A stretch of 64,000 nucleotides of DNA, taken from NCBI RefSeq assembly GCF_048569485.1, contig NC_134353.1, positions 73,779,408 through 73,843,407 of the forward strand. The letters run 5' to 3'. Every line of letters starts with the position of its first letter. Within the stretch, counting starts at the first letter, position 1. The stretch is from Anomaloglossus baeobatrachus (taxonomy: Eukaryota; Chordata; Amphibia; Anura; Aromobatidae). The notes beneath the pieces are model-generated. The model searched no databases, was not told the DNA's origin, and saw only the letters and a list, made by a program, of their open reading frames with translations. Positions 23,290-34,962 of this stretch are shown here, piece by piece. Position numbers and translations under genes: made by a program.

Positions 23290-24000
23290 AACAGTGCTCA
23301 GTATAAATGAGTACCCCTCCTTTGAAAAGTAAGAGTTTAATCAATATCTCACTGAATACAAGAACCATTTTGAAAAATGTTGACAAGACTGAGTTTCATT
23401 GAACATTTTTAAACCCATAACCTGAAAGTAAGGTTATTAATATAACTTTCATTACAAAATCCTCAGTTTTACTCAAATTAGTTGATGCAAAAATGAATAC
23501 CCCTGCATAAAAACTACTACATCTAGTATTTTGTATGACCTTTTTAAGAACAGCACTAAGTCTTCTAGGCCTGGAATGATCAAGTTGGTGGCATATTGCA
23601 ACCTCAATCTTTTTCAATTCTTCAAGAACGAGCTCTTTTAGCACTTGGACGCTGGATACAGAGTGATGACAATTTGTCTCCCCCCCCCTCATTTCCCAAA
23701 TCCCACAAATTCCCCATAGGTGTTCAGTTTGGTTCAGAGTAGGGGACAAATATCAACTGAATCACTTTCACCCTGTTCTTCTTCAGAAATCCAAAAGATG
23801 TACGTTTTGGATCATTATCTTGTTGGGAAAGTGCACGTCTACCAAGAGCACGGAGTGATGGCAGCATCTTCTCTTTCACTATAGACCAGGACATGTGTCA
23901 ATACATGATACCCCCGACACCAGCAGCTCTCATGCAGCCCCTACATAGGGACACTGTCACCACCAGGTATTTATAAAAGTAATTTAAAAAAAATGTATGG
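23290..24000 (-). mobile_element. old Tc1/mariner fragment with transposase 3' part
   Basis: Begins with the Tc1-type terminus ACAGTGCTCAGTATAAATGA at about 23,290. The minus strand at 23,396-23,749 encodes a transposase end in which SPTLNQTEHLWG corresponds to the family's catalytic SPDLNPIEHLWG, followed by VLKELVLEELKKIEVA and RPRRLSAVLK. The plus strand further right (GATCATTATCTTGTTGG) is the region encoding the central aspartate. The copy is interrupted and ends near 24,000 without a second inverted repeat. It belongs to a different, older Tc1 lineage than the 13.6 kb copy. Confidence 0.8.
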
Positions 24001-24396
24001 TGGCTAAAATTAAACATGGTGGTGGCAGTGCTCTTACGTGGGGCTGACTTGCTGACTTTTCATCAAGATGATTAGTAAAATGGCCAAAAAACCCTGTTTG
24101 AGTATATGGATATGCAATGCATTTTCCGTCCAGATTTTCCAATGGTAAAACCGCTGTTTTACATTGCCAACATATTCTAAATATCATCCATACGCTGCGC
24201 GGAGAAAGTCTGTGGTGTAATTGACACATTTGGATTTTTACTGCAGATTTCTCTCTTGGCAATGCAACGGTTAAAAGATGGGGCGAATCTGCAACATATA
24301 CGAACTAAATCCGCATTAATATCTGTGTGATTGGTTGCAGAATTTACTATTGAAAAGCTACAGAGGATAATGTAGATCCTATGTGCACATATTCAT
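24001..24396. other. unassigned
   Basis: No gene or repeat ends recognised. The first ~100 bp may be further decayed Tc1 sequence (CATGGTGGTGGCAGTG). Confidence 0.3.
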
Positions 24397-25626
24397 GGAC
24401 ACTACATAGTCCTCCATATAGAATAATGGGCCCCACATAGTCCTCCATACAGAATAAAAGGCCCAATATAGCCCTCCATACAGAATAATGGCCCCATAAA
24501 GTCCTCCATACAGAATAATGGGCTCACACATAGTCCTCCATACAGAATAATGGCCCCACATAGTCCTCCATACAGAATAATGGGCCCTACATAACCCTCC
24601 ATACAGAATAATGGGCCTCACATACTCCTCCATACAGAATAATATATGCCCTCCATAGCCCTCCTTACTGAATAACGGGCCCCATATAATTATCCATACA
24701 GAATAATGGGCCCCACATAGCCCTCCATACAGAATAATGGGCCTCACATAGCCCTCCATACAGAATAATGGGCTCCACATAGTCCTCCATACAGAATAAT
24801 GGGCCCACATAGTCCTCCATACAGAATAATGGGCTCCACATAGCCCTCCATACAGAATAATGGGCCCACATAGTCCTCCATACAGAATAATGGGCTCCAC
24901 ATAGCCCTCTATACAGTATAATGGGCCTCACATAGCCCTACATACAGAATAATGGACCCACATAGCCCTCCATACAGAATAATGGGCCCCACATAGCCCT
25001 CCATACAGAATAATGGACCTCACATAGCCCTCCATACAGAATAATGGGCCCCACATAGCCCTCATACAGAATAATGGGCCCCACATAGCCCTCCATACAG
25101 AATAATGGGCCCCACATAGCCCTCATACAGAATAATGGGCCCCACATAGTCCTCCATACAGAATAATGGGCCCCACATAGCCCTCATACAGAATAATGGG
25201 CCCCACATAGTGCTCCATACAGAATAATGGGCCCCACATAGCCCTCCATACAGAATAATGGCCCCACATAGTCCTCCATACAGAATAATGGGCCCCACAT
25301 AGTCCTCCATACAGAATAATTGGCCCCACATAGCCCTCCATACAGAATAATGGGCCCCACATAGCCCTCATACAGAATAATGGCACCACATAGCCCTCCA
25401 TACAGAATAATGGCCCCACATAGCCCTCCATACAGAATAATGGACCCCACATAGTCCTCTATACAGAATAATGGGCCCCACATAGCCCTCCATACAGAAT
25501 AATGGGCCCCACATAGCCCTCCATACAGAATAATGGGCCCCACATAGCCCTCCATACAGAATAATGGGCCCCACATAGCCCTCCATACAGAATAATGGGC
25601 CCCACATAGTGCTCCATACAGAATAT
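24397..25626 (-). repeat. 31-bp minisatellite, array 2 (~40 copies, inverted)
   Basis: Units read CAGAATAATGGGCCCCACAT plus AGCCCTCCATA, the reverse complement of the array at 4.6-8.2 kb, with the same period and the same GGG/GGA two-state variant. Deletions of one base (CCTCATAC) occur in several units. Open minus-strand frames of up to 173 codons are repeat artefacts. Confidence 0.95.
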
Positions 25627-26059
25627 GTTTTTGATGGACCTGGTAAAGAAAGAAAACCCAATTTATCAAAATAAATATAGATTTTTGGGAACAGTAATGT
25701 AGTGGGAATTGTGTATAAACTCGCTGTTAGTATTAGATTAAATCTGCTGTAAGAACATTCATCAGCCGCCTCGTACTTGTTTTTGTTACATGATTAAGAC
25801 AATTGTCAGAGCTACACCCACGGGACATCATTTGTAAAGCATTTTATGGTGCAAAATGAGTTTAGGAAACGGTTACTCCACAACACTGAACTCATTCTAT
25901 CACTAAATAGTCTGGGGCCTCATTTATCAAAAGTGTCTAAAAGGAAAAGCCATCTTTGTTGCCCATAGCAACCAATCACAGACCAGCTTTTATTTCATAA
26001 ACTGCTGTGGTCAAATGAAAGCTGCTCTGTGATTGGTTGCTATGGGCAACAAAGACAAT

Positions 26060-28119
26060 TGTGGCGCCCCTGAGGCTTCCGTCGCCACAGAGATATTGCA
26101 CCTCAGCCAGAGGTGTGATGTCCCATCCTGGGTAAGGAAAGGAGTAAACGCCGGTCCATAGGCAAATTCACACTACACCCATTGTTAGGCACACACAGGG
26201 ACCGGGGATAGTGGCAGCTACCCCCCCATGCTGCATGCTGGGGGGCCGTAAGACCCATCCCTTCTCCCATAGGGTGGGGGCTAGCAACTGGGAGGGTGGG
26301 AGGAGCCAGCAGAAGGTAGAGTAGAGATAGGAAGGTCAAATTTAGTCAGTCTGCGTGAGGCAGAGAAGCAGATAGTCTGAGAGAGAGAGGTGGAAACCTC
26401 AGAACAGCAAGAGAAAGTGACGCTTCCTGGTGGAGACCCTGGGGCCCAGCTAGGCCCAGGTGACACCACAGCAGTGAACTACAGAGAGGATTCCAGGGCC
26501 ACTGAAAGGCTTTCAAGCTTGTGGCCTGTTCCACTGAGTACACCGGGTGGATGGATCTGGCTGCATACAGGGAACGGTCCCTAGAAACTGGAGGAAGAGA
26601 AGTCATTTCCAAAGGTGAACACCGAGGCCCAGGGTGGTTGCAAGTGCCCCGGGCCACATCCCACTGTAGAACCCCTGGGAAGAGGGCAGAGTACCATCCA
26701 GGCAAGCCTTCTTGTCCAGAACCTATAGTGGAGGCCAAGACAGGTTTATCCAGAAAAGTCAAGGCTTTGAAGACAGTTGAGGGAAAGGACACAACAGAGG
26801 GGTGCACCGGCATTTACTCCCCAAATTACCCGGGATCGGCGGAGGTCCCTGACAGTGGGTCCCAGCAGTCCAAAGGCACCAGTGTGCTACAACCCAGGAA
26901 CTGTGAGTAAACATCTTGAAACTGCACCCCCTGGTGTTGTCTCCATTATTTCGCCTGCACTGCACCATCTACAACAGACCGCCGGTCCGCGGACCAGGAC
27001 GTTGGGGGTTTTCAGCTGGTCCGCGGTGCTGCTGACAGCTAGCTCTGCGGCCCTGCGCCTGGTCAGAGCACGCTCTGTGTGGATTGATAATGTTCTCTGC
27101 CGTAGCCGTGACAGCTCGCAGCTCCTGGCAGAGAACATTATGCAGGATGGGGCGGAGCATCGGGCGGGTCTTTGTGACGCAGCCTTGCACAGCACAGCAT
27201 GGTACCTGTTGCACGGGACAGGGCGGGGCATCGGGCGGGTCTTAGTGACGCGGCCCTCCAGCACAGCATGGTATGTACTTGACGGGGTGGGGAGGCAGGC
27301 TCTCCTCACTGACTCGCCCCCGGCAGAACATGTTATGTGGGGCGTGCCGGGGCGGGGAAGCAGACTGGCCTCATTGATGCGGCTCCCGGTACTGGTGTTC
27401 AGTGTGTAGCGCTGCTAAGCAGCAGTGCTGTATACACTGACGCTCAATGTACAGTGCTGCTACTTAGCAGCGCTGTACACCGAGGTCTTGCCAGCATCCT
27501 CCCCATACAGCACTGTCCAGTGCATATAACAGTGCTAGTAGCAGTGCTGTACACTGAGACTTAATGTACAGTGCTGCTACTCGCAGAATGTGCTCCCACT
27601 GATCCAGGGAAACAAGCCCAGTGCTCCCACTCATTCTGAACCTATAGTAAGTTGAATCACATTCTCATAAATGTCATAATTATTTTATAAGTATGCACTA
27701 AGCTCCACCCTTCCATAACCCCGCCCCCATATGACCAAAGCTCCGCCCATGTCCCACCGGGCCATGGAAAACTGGTCTTGCTTAAAGCCGGTCCCTGGTG
27801 CAAAAAAGGTTGGGGACCTCTGATCTACAACACCCTCATAGACTGTAATAAGCACCGGGGCACCGCTCCACCTGTAGGGAGCAGGACCATCCAAGCTGCC
27901 ATTCCACCAGCCCCGGAGGCCCCATACAGCAGCGGCGGCTTAATAGCCGCAAACCACAGGTGGCTTCACGAATACAACCTTTAATAATCACCCCCAACAC
28001 AGCAGCCATATTAGTTGACCCCGCCAGGGTCACGGAGTCAGGCCCCGCCACCACTGACTACTCCCCGGACTAGTCCGGCCCGGCACCGGGTGTCCCAAAG
28101 CCCTGGGGTGGGCGAGTCA
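26060..28119. mobile_element. solo LTR, family B, copy B1
   Basis: Starts TGTGGCGCCCCTGAGGCTTC, ends CTGGGGTGGGCGAGTCA, flanked by CAAT (26,056-26,059 and 28,120-28,123). TG...CA ends with a 4-bp duplication indicate an LTR. Without the hAT inserted at 26,975-27,822 it is about 1.2 kb. Copies B2 (29.5 kb) and B3 (41.8 kb) align with it. It belongs to the Gypsy-like LTR fossils and resembles family A in size and in the TGGCGTCACG block near the right side. Confidence 0.8.
26975..27822. mobile_element. non-autonomous hAT element (848 bp)
   Basis: Begins CAGACCGCCGGTCCGCGGAC and ends AAGGTTGGGGACCTCTG, so read inverted the right end is CAGAGGTCCCCAACC. It is flanked by the perfect 8-bp duplication ATCTACAA (26,967-26,974 and 27,823-27,830). 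The uninterrupted site is confirmed by copy B2, which lacks the insert. The interior has CpG-rich sub-repeats with CAGTGCTGTACAC-type words (27,410-27,580). No transposase. Confidence 0.9.
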
Positions 28120-28160
28120 CAATTGTCCTTTTAGACTCTATTGATAAATCTGACCCACAG

Positions 28161-28550
28161 TTTTTTTTATTTTTTTAGAGTTTTTTTTACAAAATTTTAT
28201 TTTTAATTATTTTTGTTTTTACAAAATTAGTATTGTGTATAGCAAAATATGACAAATCGGGCTTAAATGAGGCTATAATGTGTTTGCACATTATAAAGTG
28301 ACACTAGAGAACAGTATTTCGTGTAACAAAAGTGTTTTTTTTTCCATGTCACAAACATTTTTTATTGTATGTATCACTATAGATTTTCTGAAAATGTAAT
28401 TTTGACTGAAAAAATCAAGTAAATGTGGTTTTTTTTTCTATACAAGTAGAAATATGCAATAACTTTATTGAATTTGCACCTTTCTTTTTAATTTGTGGTG
28501 TTTTTTTGCCTTTTTTCTTATTTGCGTATGTTCTTTATTTTAAATTTACA
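28161..28550. other. AT-rich, T-run sequence, unassigned
   Basis: Long T runs and AT-rich DNA. No gene. Confidence 0.4.
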
Positions 28551-28555
28551 GCTTA

Positions 28556-29213
28556 TCTAAGACCCCCTGGTGTTTCTGGTACCTGTAGAAACGGACACCA
28601 CATGTACCGATAACACCAGGGGGGGGGGGGTCTACGGACACACATAGACCTATTAAAATCAATGGATTTGCTCACACGTCCTTGTTTCCGGTACATGTGA
28701 GTCTATGATGTGACGTCCGTTTCCACACGTACTGGAGTCACAGACACATGTAGACCAATTAAAATCAATGCGTTTGCTCACACATGCATATTTTGGCACA
28801 TGTCCATGTACTCCACATGGTGACATGTCTGTTTTTGTCCGGCAGAATGGATGTCACATGGACCGTGCACTGATGTGATCCGTGTGACATCAGTGCAACA
28901 CATACCGGAGGACACCTATTCACTGATGTTAAATGGATTTTTATACTTACCTCTCTCTGACGCTGCTGTTGTTTCCAGGTCCGCTCATTATGGCTCATGA
29001 ATATTCACTGCACTGACTGCGGACCCGGAAGCAAATGTGACAGCAGCACCGGAGACAAGTAAGTATATAAGTTCCTGCTGTCCGATATCACATGAATAGC
29101 ACATAAACAGCACACGGAGAACACACACAGGGACACACGGACGGCCACATGGACCTTCACCACGGACCCTCACACACAAGCGTTTAATGCACGGACATGT
29201 AACGGGGGTCTAA
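28556..29213. repeat. MITE-like palindromic repeat rich in ACGGACACAC / CACATGTCCGT
   Basis: CATAGACCTATTAAAATCAA and GTAGACCAATTAAAATCAAT repeat internally. ACATGTCCGT-type words occur on both strands, and the outer ends CTAAGACCCCCTGG and CGGGGGTCTAAA form a weak inverted pair. It is probably a decayed non-autonomous DNA transposon; ends and superfamily are uncertain. Confidence 0.35.
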
Positions 29214-29509
29214 ACTCTATTTTATATGAGCTCTTTGGTGTTTTTTTCTTTATATTATTTATTGCGGGCGGGATTTGAAATTTCCCAGCTGTTTGTACAA
29301 TGATGGGTTGCACAAAAAAAGACCCAAAGCCTATAATATATCCTTGTGTAGTCCATTAAAAAACAGACATCACAAGGACGACAAACACTGACGTAAATGA
29401 AATCTAAATGTGGGCCAATATTGTGAGTACTTTCTTATGGAAAACACAATTCCATGATACAAAATACACAACACAGAAAGACAGTCATGAAATATTACCT
29501 TTTCTGTCC

Positions 29510-31533
29510 GAGTGTTCCTGGTGGAGATCCTGGGACCCAGCTAGGCCCAGGTGACACCACAGACAGAGAAGGGAGGATCCCAGGGCCACGGAAGAGCATA
29601 TTTGCTCGTGGCCTGCTCCACTGAAAGATCGGGTGGAGGGATCTGGCTGCATTCAGGGACGGTCCCCAGACAGAGGGAAGAAAGACATTTCCTCATAAAG
29701 TAACACCGAAGGCCCAGGGTGGTTGCAAGTGTGACGCCCTGGGCAAGCCAGGGGTCACAGGTCATGACACCACCACACCCTACACCCCAGATAGGTACAC
29801 CAAAGCTACACAAAAATCCTTGTTGCCTTCCTCCAAAAACGGAAAACCAGGCGGGAAAACCAGGCAGTTGAGTTTGGAGAGTTAAAAGTGAGAGGAAGGA
29901 GAAGGAGGACAGTGAGAGTAGTGACAGAGAAAGTGACAGTTGAGAAAGCCTGAAGTTGGTCCGGGTGTGTGCCCCGGACTGAGAACAGCAAGGTTAGCAG
30001 ACGGCGGTGACCGTCTGCAGGAGAGGCTGCTTGGAGGTTGCCGAAAGGACCATGGACGGGTGGTGGCCTGGCGGTACCGGAGCGGTATACGAAGAGAAGC
30101 CAGCACCATTGGCAGGGGCCTTTCGGATCCCGGCAAGGCTAGGAGTCGCCGTGAATTTGCCAAATCCGTCAGTGAAGGGGACCTCTGGGTCTCCCAACAA
30201 CCAAGTCCCGATTGAAGGCAACAGTCCAACCGTTAGAAAGAGACATCGCCACCGCCAAGGCACCAGTTTCTCAGGGCCAGCGCCTGCGGGCAAAGAGAGG
30301 CTCCTCCGGCCCATATCCAAGCCGGGGAGCGGGTTACCGGTGGGAACCCATCGCTACCAACATAGACTTAGGTGCAGGAAAAGGGACCGTCACCGTCAAC
30401 TACTGGGGAAAAGCAACAGCAGCCGTCCGTGGGAACCGTCTTTCCAGCCGTGTGTTTTACCGAGAACTGTGTCCCCGTCTCAGGCTGAGTGAGTACCACA
30501 GTGCCGTGAGGCACAGCGCTGCCCCCGCGTCCCTGCACCCCACCAAGCCCTGCACCGGCCCCGCCATCCCTCATCCCCCAACTCATCACTGGGCCCCGGG
30601 ACGACCACCCCCTACCCACGGAGGGGAGAACCAACAACTTTGCTGCTCCCTGTCATCGCTCCCGGGATCCCCATACAGAGCAGCGGTGGTGTCTATACAA
30701 TCACCACAACCGTGGGTGGCGTCACGGACAATAAACTATCCCAAAAACCAAACCCCTTTCACTTACGGGCGAGGAGCGCCGCTCGAGTTCCCGGGATCCG
30801 GCCCATCGCTCGAGCCACCGAGCAGCAGCAGGCCGCAGCAGCAGCGGCGGCCGGACCCGAGCAGTGGGAGAGCGCAGCGTCCCCTCCTCCGCCCGCGACA
30901 CAAGCGCCCAGGGCCACCCCCTGCCACAGATCCCCTGGGAAGAGGTCAAGATTCCTGCAAGGCAAGTCCTCTTGACCAGATTCTGGGCAGAGGCCAAGAC
31001 TAGTTCATCTATCAAAGTTGAGGCTAAGAAGTCAGCCAAGGGACGGGACAAAAGAAAGTAGTGCACCGGGATTCACCTTCAAACCTACCTGGGATTGGCG
31101 GAGGCACCTGATAGTGAATTCCAGCACTTCAACGGCAACCAGTCTACTGCAGCCCTGGCAACAGTGATTAAAGACCTTGAAACTGCAACTCCTGGTGTCG
31201 CCTCCCTTTTGTTCTACACCGCACCACCATTGCATAGACTTTGATAAGCACCAACGGTTGCCCCGGGGTACCGCTCCACCTGTGGGGAGCAGAACCATCC
31301 CAGCTGCTAATCCATCAGCCCCGGAGGTCCTATCCAGCAGCGGCGGCACCATAGCCGCAATCCACAGGTGGCGTCACGAATCTTCCATAAACTTAATTAT
31401 AATCACCATCCCCACCGCCGCCATATTAGTTGACCCCGCCAGGGACACGGAGTTGGGCCCTGCCACCGCTGACTACCCCCGGAGTAGTCCGGCCCGGCAT
31501 CGAGTGTCCCAGAGCCCTGGGGTGGGCGAGTCA
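29510..31533. mobile_element. LTR family B, copy B2 (left part absent), split by a family A LTR
   Basis: Alignment to B1 starts at TTCCTGGTGGAGATCCTGGG and runs to the same right end, GGGTGGGCGAGTCA. The segment equivalent to the first ~350 bp of B1 is not present. Family A LTR A2 sits inside (29,730-30,900). The right part (30,905-31,533) is close to B1 and B3, with TGACCCCGCCAGGGACACGG and GTAGTCCGGCCCGGCATCG. Old LTR fossil. Confidence 0.75.
29730..30900. mobile_element. solo LTR, family A, copy A2
   Basis: Starts TGTGACGCCCTGGGCAAGCC and ends CCGCCCGCGACA, with the 4-bp duplication CAAG (29,726-29,729 and 30,901-30,904). Aligned to B1 and B3, the joined flanks GGTTGCAAG + CGCCC restore the uninterrupted B sequence. 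It is clearly related to the LTRs of the complete Gypsy element but more diverged, so it is an earlier insertion from the same group. Confidence 0.9.
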
Positions 31534-32139
31534 GCTACCAACCAATGATAAAATACAGCCTTATTTCAGAATTATTTATTTTTTTTTTTTTAGAAATTTT
31601 AGTTCATCTTACAAACAACAGAAAACTGAAAATAACAGCATTGTCGGATCCAATTCACGATCAACACAAGGGTACGCGCGCATTATTTACCGTAGATTTT
31701 TTTGCACTAAAAACTAGAGTTTTGGCAGGAAAACCGTTGCGTAAAATATTTGCATTTTTATATGTATTTTTTCACATTTATTTGATTGGGTGAAAAATAT
31801 GTTGCAAACATGCGGAAAAAATGACATTCTGCCGATTCGAAAAAATGCACCACAGCTTTAAATACGCAAGGACAAAAAAAAGCACAGTGTACCTGACATT
31901 TTAGAAGTCTCATTAGTTTTACTGTAAAATTCTGTTTTTATGTGAAAATTTGACAATAATGCAACATGTGAACATGCACTAATGGCGCCTTACAGACCTT
32001 ATTGACTATAAAAGGTTTCTTTCACATGGCCTGAAAAAATGTATTAATCAAGATATGAATGCAGTATTACTGTAACTCATGCAATTGGAATATTAGCTAA
32101 GTAGAGAGTTGAAAGTTAACATCTGCTAATTTTTGGACT
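31534..32139. other. unassigned AT-rich DNA
   Basis: AT-rich with a T run at about 31,580. No gene or element ends recognised. Confidence 0.3.
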
Positions 32140-32150
32140 GGTATATGGAT

Positions 32151-32409
32151 CATTACTTACAGCATAGAATTGCATATATTGCCTAGGCCAAAAGCTAGTA
32201 CTCTAGCAGGATGCAGCAAGTCCCCACTAAGTGGAGGCATCACAGGTGCAGGAGGAGCAAATCACACACACACTTCCAAAAAATGGAGGGGGCGATTGCT
32301 AGATGGTAAAATTGCACACTGATGGCTTGCATAGAGCGCTGTTCATACCTGCAGATGCACAGTCACAAGCCCGCAGCCTATTAGGTGACGCTCATACTAT
32401 TAGATCATA
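32151..32409 (+). repeat. left arm of a foldback (long inverted repeat) element
   Basis: TTACAGCATAG ... CCAAAAGCTAGTACTCTAG, CAGGATGCAGC, TTGCATAGAGCGCTGTTCA and CGCAGCCTATTAG read here in order. The reverse complement of the same series occurs at 41,625-41,807 and continues at 50,701-50,765. This arm is uninterrupted at CTCTAG/CAGG, showing what the right arm looked like before LTR B3 inserted. Confidence 0.8.
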
Positions 32410-32432
32410 CTATTAGTGTAGGGACCTACAAG

Positions 32433-33707
32433 TGTGTCGCCCTGGGCAAGCCAGGGGACACAGGTCACACACCACCACACCCCACATCCCAGGTAGGCAC
32501 ACCTAAGCTGAACCAAAAATCCTTGTTGCCTTCCTCCAGGAGTCTGTTGATGCACACCAGGGGGTGGGCCAGGCGGTTGGCTCCGCCCACCAAGGAGCTC
32601 ACAGCTCTGGAGGCAGGTAGTGTCAGGCAGAAAGCTCAGGGAGGAGCAGGAGTCTAGTCAGGGAGGAGGAAGTGGAAGGAGTGAGGAGTAGCCCAGGCAG
32701 GGGCTAGAGTAAACAACTAAGAAGTGAAAGTGGAGGAAAGAAAAGGAGTAAAGGAGGAAAGCAAGAAGTGGTGACAGAGCAGAGAGTGTGCAAAGCCTGA
32801 GAGCCCAGCTGTGTGTAGGGCTAGAACAGCAAGGTCAGCGACGGCGGTGACTGTCCGGAGGGGGACCGTTTGGAAGTTCCTGGAAGGACCCCGTTGGCTG
32901 TGTGCCCGGTGGTCTGGAGCAGTGTTCCGAAAGACAGTCAGCACCAGGGCAGGGGCCTCTCGGACCCCGGCAAGGCTAGGAGTCGCCAAATTTGCCGAAT
33001 CTGTCAGTGAAGGGGACGTAGATTCCCCCAACAACCAAGTCCCGATTGAAGGCAACAGTCCAACCTGTACAACAGAGGCACCGCCACCGCCAGGGCACCA
33101 GTCTCTGATGGCCAGCGCCTGCGGGCAAAGTGTAGTGCTCCTCCGGCCCAGCTTGAAGCCGGGGAGCGGGTTACCGGTGGGGCCCCATCGCAACCATCCG
33201 TACATACAGGTGCAAGGAAGAGGGACATCACCGTCACCTACCGGGGAAGCAAAGCAGCCGTCTGTGGGACCGTCCTACCAGCCGTTTGGTTTACCGTACA
33301 AACTGTGTCCAAGTCTCAGGCTGAGTGAGTACCATAGTGCCGCAAGGCACAGCGCTGCCCCCGCGTCCCTGCGCCCACCAGGCCCTGCACCTCACAAGCC
33401 ATCACCGGGCCCCGGGATCACCAACCCCTACCCACGGAGGGGCAACATAACACCTGGCTGCTCCCCATCACCATCCCCGGGATCCCCGCATTGAGCAGCG
33501 GTGGTGCTACACATCACCACAACCGTGGGTAGCGTCACGGACATTATCCCAACACCCCAAACAACACCCCTTTCACTCACGGGCGAGGAGTGCCGCTCGA
33601 GAAACCCCGGGATCCGGCCCACCGCTCGAGCCACCACTGAGCAGCTGCCGGACCCGAGCAGAAGGGGGGAGCGCGGTGTGCTGACACCCTCCTCCCCGCC
33701 CGCGACA
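32433..33707 (+). repeat. 5' LTR of the Gypsy element
   Basis: TGTGTCGCCCTGGGCAAGCC to CCCGCCCGCGACA. Family A LTR, the same length as its partner and nearly identical to it. Confidence 0.95.
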
Positions 33708-33710
33708 ACT

Positions 33711-33728
33711 TGGCGTCACGAACAGGAT
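33711..33728 (+). promoter_or_regulatory. primer-binding site of the Gypsy element
   Basis: TGGCGTCACGAACAGGAT starts three bases after the LTR. Starting with TGG and containing CGAACAGG, it resembles the tRNA-Lys-type primer sites of other retroelements (family knowledge); the exact tRNA is not determined. Confidence 0.6.
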
Positions 33729-33921
33729 CTTACCGCTCTGCCGTCTGGTAGAGGTGCGCCTTGTTACCGCCGGAGGTATCCGGCAGAAAAATTTCAGAAG
33801 CCGCCATCTTTGGCGCGAAAAGTTCCCGCTCGAGCGTCTTCTCGAGCAGTAGAGGCGCGAAGGCCAAAACCCCGCCCCGAGAGAGGAGGGGCCGGAAAGA
33901 GCTAAGGGGGACGGAAACAAG

Positions 33922-34962
33922 ATGTCTGCGCCCGACGGAGCCGCTGGAGGAGCGGTGGTCGCAGCCGCAGCGGCACCCGCGGATGGGAATGGGCCTGCCC
34001 AGGTCCCGGCCGTACCGGCGGGAGGTGCCGCGGCCCCCGCGCTTGCTCAGGTCATGCCGTTTTCCTTGCCCTATGCGCCCGGAGCTGCCTGGCTACCGCA
34101 GTATGACGGGAAACCGGATGCCTTACAGGCCTTCCGGAAAAAGCTTAACCCGTTGCTAGAGCTGTACCCCCTGACTGATAAGCAACGTGCAGCGATAGTG
34201 CTAGGCCAGTTAACCGGTGCGGCGGAGCAGGAAGCGGAGACCTGGGCCGAGGGGGACCGGCTCTCTGTAGCCACCATCTTCGAGAAGCTACAGACTGCCT
34301 TCGAGACCCGGACTGAAGCTGAGCTGAGGATGCAGTTTTACCAGTGCCGGCAACGAGCTGGGGATAGCATTCGGGACTATGCTCTACGTCTGCAGACCGC
34401 CCTCCGCACGCTGAAGCGGGTGAACTCTATTAATGAGGCGGATAGCAACAAGATGTTAGTGGAGCAATTTGCGCAGGGGATGAGGTCCCCTGAGGATCGT
34501 AAACAACTCCGGATGTGGGCCCTGGAACACCCTGATGTGGACTTTGCTGTGTTAAAGGAGCGGGCTATCAAAGCACTACAGCCCCCAGCTGCTGAAGTTC
34601 TGGAACCCGTCCCGTGGCCCGTCGAGACAGCTCCCGTTGTGGCGGCCCCAGCCAAACCAACCTCCTTAATACCTGCAGCCTCGAGCAGCACAGTGGAAGA
34701 ACTGGCAGCCCAGGTCCGTCGCCTGGACGGAGACCTTGCCAAGATCCTTGCTGCGCTACAACCTCTGACCAGATCTCAGCCTCCAGCACAGATACAGCTT
34801 GCTGACAGTCCCGAAGATGTTCCCTGGATGCAGCGGAGAAGCGCTAACAACCCGCGGAGCAGACCTCCAATCTGCTACAAGTTCCGTAAGCCGGGCCATT
34901 ATTACCGACAGTGCCCGTTAAACGAGCAACCCCTGGGGCCCCGGGCCAATCCTCAGGAGTAG
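33922..34962 (+). CDS. gag: Gypsy gag reading frame
   Basis: 346 residues from an ATG in good context (AAGATGTC). An alanine/proline-rich N-terminus (APDGAAGGAVVAAAAAPADG) precedes a retrotransposon gag capsid region at about residues 60-210 (DGKPDALQAFRKKLNPLL, MQFYQCRQRAGDSIRDYALR, MRSPEDRKQLRMWALEH). The C-terminus carries a zinc-knuckle-like segment (ICYKFRKPGHYYRQCPL). It makes the structural shell protein of the particle. Its end overlaps the start of pol in another frame, as is common in the family, where pol is made by frameshifting or read-through. Confidence 0.9.
   Translation: MSAPDGAAGGAVVAAAAAPADGNGPAQVPAVPAGGAAAPALAQVMPFSLPYAPGAAWLPQYDGKPDALQAFRKKLNPLLELYPLTDKQRAAIVLGQLTGAAEQEAETWAEGDRLSVATIFEKLQTAFETRTEAELRMQFYQCRQRAGDSIRDYALRLQTALRTLKRVNSINEADSNKMLVEQFAQGMRSPEDRKQLRMWALEHPDVDFAVLKERAIKALQPPAAEVLEPVPWPVETAPVVAAPAKPTSLIPAASSSTVEELAAQVRRLDGDLAKILAALQPLTRSQPPAQIQLADSPEDVPWMQRRSANNPRSRPPICYKFRKPGHYYRQCPLNEQPLGPRANPQE

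Larger units (their letters stand above)
25912..28160. mobile_element. CCAAT-palindrome MITE split by a solo LTR
   Basis: The left end CTGGGGCCTCATTTATCAAA and the right end (inverted CTGTGGGTCAGATTTATCAA) form an inverted pair. Just inside, AACCAATCACAGACCAGCTT and CTGTGATTGGTTGCTATGGG form an inner palindrome (25,962-26,050). The element was about 190 bp before LTR B1 inserted at 26,060. A related CCAAT palindrome occurs at 54.3 kb. No target duplication is obvious at the outer ends. Confidence 0.6.

Noticed and set aside
24379-25669. Minus-strand proteins of up to 173 codons
   Set aside because: Inverted copy of the same 31-bp repeat.
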